Shown: positions 10,057 to 16,590 of the stretch, one piece after another
Position numbering within the stretch: the stretch's first letter is position 1
How the letters are laid out: each line of letters starts with the position of its first letter
From: Mesostigma viride
Taxonomy: Eukaryota; Streptophyta; Mesostigmatophyceae; Mesostigmatales; Mesostigmataceae
Length of the DNA: 20,000 nt
Assembly (NCBI GenBank): GCA_009746045.1
Contig: RPFO01000138.1
Span: forward strand, 250,001-270,000
Direction: 5' to 3'
Position numbers and translations under genes: made by a program
Notes under the pieces: model-generated
What the model was told of the DNA's origin: nothing
The model's input: only the letters and a program-made list of their open reading frames with translations
Databases searched by the model: none

Positions 10057-10069
10057 ATAAATAGCAAAA
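10057..10069. repeat. Target-site duplication, left copy, of retroelement copy 2
   Basis: The 13-mer ATAAATAGCAAAA occurs here and again at 12044-12056, directly after the element's tail. This is the expected footprint of target-primed reverse transcription. Confidence 0.8.
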
Positions 10070-10084
10070 AGGTTCCACGCGAAA

Positions 10085-10135
10085 ATGGCTGACGGCGGTA
10101 TGGCTGACGGCGGAGTTCAGATCTTTTGCGTCTGA
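10085..10135 (+). CDS. Small upstream ORF in retroelement leader (copy 2)
   Basis: A 16-codon ORF, MADGGMADGGVQIFCV then TGA, starts at the first ATG of the element in an AAAATGG context. It is made of a tandem 5-residue unit. Copy 1 keeps it at 9212-9262 with one substitution (Val to Ala), and copy 3 keeps it at 18668-18718. It precedes ORF1 by 114 bases. It may only regulate ORF1 translation; no function for the peptide can be claimed. Confidence 0.45.
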   Translation: MADGGMADGGVQIFCV

Positions 10136-10249
10136 GCCCCAAATTCGGTCAGACCACTTGCATTCGATGCGCCTTTCTAAGACGCACTTGCCAGTATAAA
10201 CGGTTACGGCTGCCACGCAGTATAGACAAAGTTACGCACGTGACCAGCT

Positions 10250-11623
10250 ATGACGACTACCAAAGCAAAACGAGGGCTGGAAAAGGAGCTGGCACAGCTT
10301 CCCAGCGCCCAGCCCAACCCTCTCGCCCTCGCCATTGTTCAGCCGCCAGGCTTACCCGCCAAACCCTCGCCAAGCGCCTCGCCTGAGCCCAAGAAACCAT
10401 GCCACGATCGCCACAAATGGAGCAAATTCTTGCCCGGCGACGGAATGTTCTCCCTCCTCGAGTGGCAGCAGCTGTCGCCGCAGGAAGTCGTCGAAGTTCT
10501 CCAGTTCCTCACACAGGAGCGGAAGCTCTTTGTGCCCTGGAGAGGGAGGGCGGCTATCGACTACCGCGACACGTCCTGGCTCTACACCTGTGCCGAATCC
10601 CGCCAACGCGAGTCTATCTTGACCAGCTACTACCAGCGCAGCTTCGGCGCCATCCACAGAGAACTTTGGAACGCACTCAACGCCCCAGCCCCCGCACAGC
10701 CGGCAGCCCCATCGGCTTCCTCCCTCTGCAAGGATGACATCCGCGCAGTGCTGGAGGAGCACGTGACCTGGCCGCTGGCCGAGAAGATGACCTCGCTGAA
10801 CACCACGCTCAACACGGTCGAGGCCCGGGTCTCCAACGTGGAAACCAAGGTCGTCCACAAGCTACAACCACAGTTCACGGCGCTACACACCGCGGCGCAG
10901 GCTTCGGAAACGCATGCTGCACTTGTCTCTCGCCTTAACCAGGTGGAAGGCAAGTGCGGCGTGCTCATGAAGAAGCTTGAGGCCATCACCGCCCACACCG
11001 AGGCCCTGGCCACACAGGTCCCAAAGCTAGCGGAGCAGACGGCCACCATTGCCTCCCAGCCACCCCGGCAGGATGCTGGTGACCTCCCGCTCTCCTACGC
11101 GGACCTGCTGCGGACAGCGACCGCCTCCACCACCGACGCCATCGCCACGAAGCTCCAGGAGCTGGAGGACCACCGCCAGGCCCAGCAACGGGAGGTCACC
11201 GATCGCGCTCGCCGCGAGTGCCGAGTGGTGCTACGTCGCTTCCCCCAGAAGCCAGGTGAGACGTCAACCTCCCTTGCTGACGAGATCAAGAAACAGCTTC
11301 TTACCCTCATGGGCCTGGTAGGTGAGGTAGAACTGCGTGGGTGCCACCGCCTTCCCCACTCACGGGACAAGGCGGCCACCCCACCAGTCCTGCTCACCTT
11401 CATCTCCCCTGAGGATAAGCAGCGGTTCCTCTCTCGTCGCAAGCGGTTGCACGACCTCACCTGGACGCTGGATGACGACCTAACCCCCGCTCAGCAACAG
11501 CAGCGACGCGACCTGTGGCCGGAATACCTCCGCCATAAGCAGGACCCCCAGAAGCCCAAGGTGTACTGGAGGGGCGGGGACCTGATGATCAACCACAAGA
11601 TGTGGACGCCCCCAGCGGGCTAG
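10250..11623 (+). CDS. Retroelement ORF1 protein (coiled coil, RRM-like domain)
   Basis: The 457-residue protein resembles LINE ORF1 RNA-binding proteins, which bind the element RNA as multimers and act as nucleic acid chaperones. The N-terminus is basic and Pro-rich (residues 1-55). Residues about 60-145 form a helical region of unknown type. Residues about 170-320 hold heptad-like helices consistent with a coiled coil. Residues about 325-400 look like the RRM (VVLRRFP, then GCHRLP, then PPVLLTFISPEDKQRFL). The C-terminal part (LDDDLTPAQQQQRRDLWPEY, then YWRGGDLMI) matches the domain that follows the RRM in many LINE ORF1 proteins. The start is the first ATG of the frame and is conserved in three copies. 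The frame is intact, so the protein could be functional. Confidence 0.8.
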   Translation: MTTTKAKRGLEKELAQLPSAQPNPLALAIVQPPGLPAKPSPSASPEPKKPCHDRHKWSKFLPGDGMFSLLEWQQLSPQEVVEVLQFLTQERKLFVPWRGRAAIDYRDTSWLYTCAESRQRESILTSYYQRSFGAIHRELWNALNAPAPAQPAAPSASSLCKDDIRAVLEEHVTWPLAEKMTSLNTTLNTVEARVSNVETKVVHKLQPQFTALHTAAQASETHAALVSRLNQVEGKCGVLMKKLEAITAHTEALATQVPKLAEQTATIASQPPRQDAGDLPLSYADLLRTATASTTDAIATKLQELEDHRQAQQREVTDRARRECRVVLRRFPQKPGETSTSLADEIKKQLLTLMGLVGEVELRGCHRLPHSRDKAATPPVLLTFISPEDKQRFLSRRKRLHDLTWTLDDDLTPAQQQQRRDLWPEYLRHKQDPQKPKVYWRGGDLMINHKMWTPPAG

Positions 11624-11983
11624 AATAGCAATAGCCCTAGCTTGTAACCATTGGAGTCACTGTCGCTAAGGCAGCCATGCCTAGAATGTTTGCCTAGCTG
11701 TGCCAACAAACCTAGTCACGTGCCGCCAACGCACGGTACACAACCAGCCATAGCCTTAGCCTAGTTCTAGTACAGCCATGCTACGCCCTGGCTATGTTCA
11801 GATTACTTGCCCACGCTCCTTGCTATGACATGCTCACATGGGTCTTATTGCACCCACAGTTTGCCGGATCGTTAGCCTGTCCTTTTAGCTAGCCGCGCCC
11901 GATTGCAGCTGTGGCATGCCTTTGGCATGAAGGAGACTGGGGGTCTCTGCCCTTTCTCCTGTAGTGCACACACAGGGATTAAA

Positions 11984-12020
11984 AGCACTTCGGTGCTCCG
12001 TGACTCCCCAACGGGAGCAC
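11984..12020 (+). promoter_or_regulatory. 3'-terminal RNA hairpins of the retroelement (copy 2)
   Basis: Two adjacent stems can form: AGCAC-TTCG-GTGCT (11984-11997, a UUCG tetraloop in RNA) and CTCCC-CAAC-GGGAG (12004-12017). A competing stem pairs GTGCTCC (11993-11999) with GGAGCAC (12014-12020). The same bases are present in copy 1, just before the tail. Such 3' structures are typically what a LINE reverse transcriptase recognises. Confidence 0.6.
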
Positions 12021-12043
12021 GAGTTTAATTAATTAATTAATTA
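12021..12043 (+). repeat. TTAA-repeat tail of retroelement copy 2
   Basis: A run of about five TTAA units ends the element in place of poly(A), and runs straight into the target-site duplication. Copy 1 has the same tail at about 9907-9928. Confidence 0.75.
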
Positions 12044-12056
12044 ATAAATAGCAAAA
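12044..12056. repeat. Target-site duplication, right copy, of retroelement copy 2
   Basis: ATAAATAGCAAAA, identical to 10057-10069; it overlaps the last base of the tail. Confidence 0.8.
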
Positions 12057-14522
12057 GACGCTAATTAGGGCTGGGTATGCCCCAGCCAATGCACACATTT
12101 ATTTGCAAAACTGTCTGCAGCGTTTTTAGTTCCCTGAGTTTGTAGCTTGCTGAGCTATTTACATCATGGAAAGGGCAAAACCTCGAACAGTTATTAATTT
12201 CCCCGCAAAACGACCCTTTTTTTACCGGACATTGGGAATAACTTTTTATAAACACGTCAAAAAAATACTTTTTTCTGCAGCGAAAATCCGTCTAACAGGG
12301 GGACAACGGTCTTCCAAGTCCCAGGTCATTCCGACAAGTCTAGCTCAAGTTATAAAGTTAAACGTGCTAAAACCTGAACATGCGCTAAAGGAGGTTTTTC
12401 TTTGTACAAGGCCAGTTAGGCATGATGTTTTCCATCCAAAAAGCCTGAAAGCATGCCCTACTCGATCACAAAACATAAGCAAACAGCTAGGCACCTCATC
12501 TGCCCTCACCTGCCCTCGGCATGGCCAACCTTGCCAGCCCAAGCATAGCAACACGATCGTTAGGCATACATGCCAAGAGAGCATACACAATAGTCAACCC
12601 AAGGTTACCTTTAAACTTCATGATTAGAACTCAGCAAATCTATGACCAAAAGCACATATAATAACTCTTGCACACTGAAGACGACACATGCTCAAGGTTT
12701 GGGGTCACTGTGACACGCACTGATGGGTTCCCTAGACGACCACCTGACAGGCGCTAAGGACCACTCAGTAACCAAGTAAACACAATTACACTTTACATGC
12801 CATCCAACATGCATCAAATACATGCTGAATATGTTATGAGGTACAAAGGGGTGGCCACACACCTCATACACCTTCACCCTCCCTCGAGCATGGCCAGACA
12901 TATGAGCATGTGAATAGCAATAATGATGATGGCACTAAAATGCCTAACCAGCATTATCTATGTTTCTCCCAGGTTAGAGTGTAAGGTTTATGCCAACCAA
13001 GCTAATCAACACAGAAACAACTACGTCACTGCCCTACCTGAGATGGGCAACAAACTGGAACTATGGAGGGCAAGGAACCGAGGAGATCATGGCATACAAA
13101 GCTTGCATGCAGTCAACCATGTCAACCATGGTTGGTTCAGCACATCGCAGTCTTTTCACATCATCATATCAAGGGAAAGCTCAAATAAACCAATGGTGGC
13201 AGCTATCTACATGCAGTCACACAAATGCAATATCTCCAACATGATCGTCAATAAAACACTTCCTCCCCTGCACGATCAAATGGAAAGAAACCATTGGCGG
13301 TCCTCCAGCGCATGAGCGCTGTGATGCCGCTGCGAAGAGAGGGTGCGTCACTCTCACACAACAAGAAGCGTCCATACGCACACCATCCTTGCCAGAACAA
13401 GTTTTATGAAATGCCCTAAACCTTCCCGAGAAGCTATAGGCTTCGACTGAAGCGGCCCTGACCACGACATCAACGAAAACAATCTAAAGCTGCCAGGTAT
13501 TCGGCAAGCAACGGCGAGCTAGCTGGCGGAAACTGCCCAAAAAGAACGCAAAAACCTTCGAACGATGAGCTCATAGAAGAAAGAACTGATAGCACATAAC
13601 ATTCGCGACAAATATCTACCTTGCCCTCGCAGATCCCTCGCTCAGGCGCGCAACAACGGCCGTTCTTCCATGGAAGGTTCCGACATGCACTGCGCAGGCC
13701 TGAAGAATTACTTACCGAGAATGGCCGAAAATGTAGCAAAAAGCACCAGTTCGGTTTGGAAGTCAATGCTACCGATATTAATGCATCCTTCACGATCAAA
13801 AAGACCCCCAAAACTGAGAATTTACTGCCGCTATCACGAATTCTATTTTATTCCGCGCGACCAAAAAATGCAGTTTACCCCCCATGCCGATGGCAGTAAA
13901 AGAAAGCAGCGATATTGTAAACCAGCTACTTGCCGCCACAACCCAACATCATTAAATCATCGTATTCAACATTCGAGCAATTTTTTGGCATTTCTCTAGC
14001 CCTACATCGCTAGTTTCGCCTAAACGCAGTCGCCATGGCCACTTCCGCAAGGGGTGCGCCCACCGTGCACCCACTTTTCACGGTACGGCTGGTACCGCGA
14101 ATTTTTTGGCGCGGAAAATATTCGGCGCGCCACGTCCCCTTAACCGTCTCCAGCGCTTGCAAAGGCTAGAACATTTAACAGCAGGAAATACAAATCCCAG
14201 ATTCCCACGTGATCATGCAGATCCATGGGATTGCATGGATATGGGCAAACAACGGCTAATCACTTCCCACAATGCTCTGCATATGTAGGTGGTGCTCAAT
14301 CTGCTCATGCACATAGTAGACAACAATCCATTTTTATTTGAAACTCGCCACTACTGGTACCTAATTTCCGGCTATCCCAAACTATAAACAGATGGGACCC
14401 GTCAGGACCAACTAAGTCCTCACCTCTGAGCCGGATACTTGTTGCAATTATTTAGACATTTACTGACACATAATGACAAGGGCTGGCGTACTTCTATCGA
14501 CGATAAGTGCACTTATCCTAAA
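12057..14522. other. AT-rich region without a recognised gene
   Basis: No reading frame here has recognisable homology or the GC-rich composition of the other exons. Visible signals: a 7-bp hairpin (GGCTGGG, TATGC, CCCAGCC) at about 12069-12087; on the minus strand a perfect GTAAGT donor (about 13709-13714) and a pyrimidine-rich acceptor ending CTTCGCAG (about 13332-13343); an E2F-like site at 14104-14118; and a 7-bp stem (ATCCATG/CATGGAT) at about 14220-14241. A minus-strand gene with short exons or a noncoding transcript is possible but unproven. Confidence 0.5.
14104..14118. promoter_or_regulatory. E2F-like site, TTTTGGCGCGGAAAA
   Basis: The sequence fits the E2F/DP consensus TTTSSCGC on the + strand and, because it is nearly palindromic, on the minus strand too. 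It lies upstream of the minus-strand splice-like signals. It may mark a cell-cycle promoter, but a chance match is possible. Confidence 0.35.
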
Positions 14523-15001
14523 CACTACAATACGGTTCGTAGGAGACGCGAAATGAGTGAGAATGTTACCCGAGCGGTAACGAGGATTCGCACCGTTGAT
14601 TTTAACATATGTTTCTTTTTTTGCGCCATTTGGCGAGCATCGACTGGAGCCTGAACCTAGCGGGGGGAATCATGCGGGGGAATCTTGCGGGGGAATCTTG
14701 CGGGAAAAATTCCGAACGTGAATTTCGCGAAGTCCTACTACATTTTGCTTGGGTACACGGTACTACAGTTTCGTCACTGAAAATTTTCTCTAGTTGCGTT
14801 GGTGTTTCGTACGTTCCGCTGAAATTTTCGTGTTCAGTGACCAGATCACAATTTGATCCGGGCGCAAAATGATTGGCTGTACGGTACGAACCAAAAACGA
14901 AATTTTAGTATCTAAGTTCCGCAGCGCTTGCTGAATTTGCCCCGGAAGCCCGAGGGCACTTTCCCCGCTGAAAAAGGTGTCCGCGGAAGCGTATTGTAGT
15001 G
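14523..15001 (-). mobile_element. MITE with CACTA-like terminal inverted repeats, left copy
   Basis: A 479-bp non-coding element bounded by CACTACAATACG and its reverse complement (12 perfect bases, partial match beyond). Dinucleotide AA flanks both sides (14521-14522, 15002-15003), consistent with a 2-bp target duplication. The interior has three 14-bp-spaced GGGGGAATCTTGC-type repeats (about 14660-14705) and no ORF. CACTA at the extreme end points to the CACTA/EnSpm superfamily, though the short duplication and lack of a transposase leave this tentative. It is inverted relative to the copy at 15228. Confidence 0.82.
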
Positions 15002-15227
15002 AATACCTCTTATATTCGTTACCCTGATATTCATGGTGTCCTTTTACATACTGCAAAATATGGTGTTGTTATTAGCCAGTTGCACCATTTCTCACGCCTT
15101 CGCTCTTATCGTACCCCGCTTCCGGCCGCTTCAAGCTGCTAGTTGGCAGCGCAGGCTTCCCGGACTGCAAGGATGACATGACGACCCGGATCGGCACTGT
15201 GACCTGGGCGCAGCTCCACGAGCACCG
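15002..15227. other. Spacer between inverted MITEs
   Basis: 226 bp: the first about 120 bp hold nothing I recognise; the rest is a reverse transcriptase fragment listed separately. If the region is transcribed, this would be the loop of a very long hairpin. Confidence 0.7.
15127..15227 (+). pseudogene. LINE reverse transcriptase fragment A
   Basis: The frame starting CGC TTC AAG encodes RFKLLVGSAGFPDCKDDM, then TTRIG. This corresponds to the post-catalytic part of LINE reverse transcriptases (usual pattern F-K-Y-L-G, then D, then DI..RI..AW). It is paralogous to 16000-16070 in fragment B. It is cut at 15227 by the right MITE and its continuation is not found beyond it. Confidence 0.6.
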
Positions 15228-15705
15228 CACTACAATACGCTTCCGCGGACACCTTTTTCAGCGGGGAAAGTGCCCCCGGGCTTCCGGGGCAAATTCAGCA
15301 AGCGCTGCGGAACTTAGATACTAAAATTTCGTTTTTGGTTCGTACCGTACAGCCAATCATTTTGCGCCCGGATCAAATTGTGATCTGGGCACTGAACACA
15401 AAAATTTCAGCGGAACGTACGAAAAACCAACGCAACTACAGAAAATTTTCAGTGACGAAACTGTAGTACCGTGTACCAAGCAAAGTATAGTAGGACTTCG
15501 CTAAAATCACGTTCGGAATTTTTCCCCGCAAGATTCCCCCGCAAGATTCCCCCGCACGATTCCCCCGCTAGGTTCAGGCTCCAGTCGATGCTCGCCAAAT
15601 GGCGCAAAAAAAGAAACATATGTTAAAATCAACGGTGCAAATCCTCGTTACCGCTCGGGTAACATTCTCACTCATTTCGCGTCTCCTACGAACCGTATTG
15701 TAGTG
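15228..15705 (+). mobile_element. MITE with CACTA-like terminal inverted repeats, right copy
   Basis: A 478-bp element, the same family as 14523-15001 but inverted, with only scattered differences by eye. Termini are CACTACAATACG and its complement. Dinucleotide CG flanks both sides (15226-15227, 15706-15707). That is a different 2-bp duplication from the left copy, so the two copies inserted independently. No coding capacity. Confidence 0.82.
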
Positions 15706-15725
15706 CGTGCCCCTGGCGCCTACTA

Positions 15726-16290
15726 GTGATCACGAACAAGCTCGGCGAAGGGGGGCCGACCAACAGGCAGAATTTACTAGCTGCCCTTATTTATGCCGAC
15801 GACATCATGCTCATCGAGAAGCCGGAGTCTGCCCAACTTTGGCTGGACTGCCTGGCGCTTGAGGCTCCGGCTGTTGCCGCTAGAAATCATCCCCAAAACG
15901 GATCGAAGCCCTGGCTCCCAGCATGGCCGGGCCGGCCCCGCCGGCCCCCACTCCGCCTCTTAATTAGACGACACCGAGGTCAACTACCGGCTACTTCCGG
16001 GCGCTTCAAGTTGCTCGGCAGTTTTCTTCGATCCCGACTGTGAGGACGACCTGAAGACATGCATGGAGTAGGCATGGCGTGGGCGCACCTCCATGACTCC
16101 ACCGCCCGGCCGCGCTGGTGCATGGAGCAACCCTGCCCTACCCCGGATCGTCAAGCGTGACCTCTTCGAGGTCGTCACTCTGACGATCCTGACCTCGGCG
16201 CCGAGACCTGAACACTGACGCAGGAGCTGGAGCAACGTCTGGACGGCAGCGTCACCAACATGCTGCGCAAGGCCCTTAACCCCTAAACCG
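15726..16290 (+). pseudogene. Degraded LINE reverse transcriptase fragment B (YADD motif)
   Basis: The frame at 15726 encodes NLLAALIYADDIMLIEK, the catalytic YADD box of non-LTR reverse transcriptases. The homologous sequence then hops frames: an EIIPKTD segment at about 15882-15905, RFKLLGSFLR at about 16000-16030, DPDCEDDLKT at about 16031-16060, then PRIVKRDLFEVVTLTILT at about 16143-16196 and MLRKALNP at about 16260-16284. Several frameshifts and stops show it is dead. The upstream endonuclease and fingers domain are missing. It could be a relic of the enzyme source that once mobilised ORF1-only elements, but nothing here links the two. Confidence 0.72.
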
Positions 16291-16364
16291 TCCTCGTGCC
16301 GATTTTCGACTGCGAGTTTTTCTCATGCCTCACATTCGGCATGAGTTTGTGCGCCCTGTAGGGA

Positions 16365-16389
16365 TTTGGCGGGAAGGTTTTGGCGGGAA
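16365..16389 (+). promoter_or_regulatory. Paired E2F-like sites
   Basis: TTTGGCGGGAA (16365-16375) and TTTGGCGGGAA again (16379-16389), 14 bp apart centre to centre. Both match the E2F/DP consensus (TTTSSCGC or TTGGCGGGAA). They lie about 200 bp upstream of the ATG of the piggyBac-derived gene and would suit S-phase expression. Confidence 0.5.
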
Positions 16390-16450
16390 CCAACTAGACC
16401 ACCGAAAAGATCTAGATTCACTCTATCCGTAGGACACTTGTCTGACCGTA

Positions 16451-16503
16451 TTTGACCACCGTATCAGGGTGGAAACCCTGGTCAAAGTCAACAGGGTACC
16501 CTG
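16451..16503. promoter_or_regulatory. Nested palindromes upstream of the piggyBac-derived gene
   Basis: CAGGGT-ggaa-ACCCTG (16465-16480) lies inside TTTGACCA/TGGTCAAA (16451-16458 and 16479-16486) and is followed by the perfect 12-mer CAGGGTACCCTG (16492-16503). The repeated CAGGGT/ACCCTG half-sites suggest a protein-binding site or transposon subterminal repeats. Confidence 0.4.
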
Positions 16504-16590
16504 GTGCGTGCAGGTTTGGGCGGTAAAAAAAATTGACAAAAACGTACGAAAACGAAGGATGCGCAAAAAGGGGGGAGCGCGGACGTAGAC

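Larger units (their letters stand above)
10070..12043 (+). mobile_element. ORF1-only non-LTR retroelement, complete copy 2
   Basis: A 1.97 kb element flanked by a 13-bp direct repeat and ending in a TTAA-repeat tail. Layout: 5' UTR with a tandem 14-mer (10085-10098, 10100-10113) and hairpin, intact ORF1 (10250-11623), then a 420-bp structured 3' UTR. It has no endonuclease or reverse transcriptase, so mobilisation must use enzymes supplied in trans. The closest analogy I know is the mammalian HAL1 type (L1 derivatives with ORF1 only). Near identity with copy 3 suggests recent transposition. About ten bases at the 5' end (10070-10079) are not shared with the other copies and may be filler. Confidence 0.82.
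16291..16590. other. Upstream region of the piggyBac-derived gene
   Basis: It contains an 8-bp stem (CTCATGCC/GGCATGAG, about 16322-16345), two E2F-like sites, nested palindromes at 16451-16503, and a short A-rich run just before the start codon. The reverse transcriptase relic ends at GCCCTTAACCCC (about 16271-16282); TTAA followed by CCC is what a piggyBac insertion would leave, but no matching downstream end was found. Confidence 0.5.

Noticed and set aside
12166-12627. 153-codon open frame on the + strand
   Set aside because: AT-rich, no recognisable motif, composition unlike the other exons; likely a chance open frame.
14523-15705. Single composite transposon or a foldback element with 478-bp terminal repeats
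   Set aside because: Each arm has its own pair of 12-bp terminal repeats and its own 2-bp flank duplication, while the outermost flanks do not match each other; two separate MITEs explain this better.
15726-16043. 105-codon open frame as a functional gene
   Set aside because: It lacks an ATG, loses the reverse transcriptase pattern after the YADD block through frameshifts, and is only a relic.
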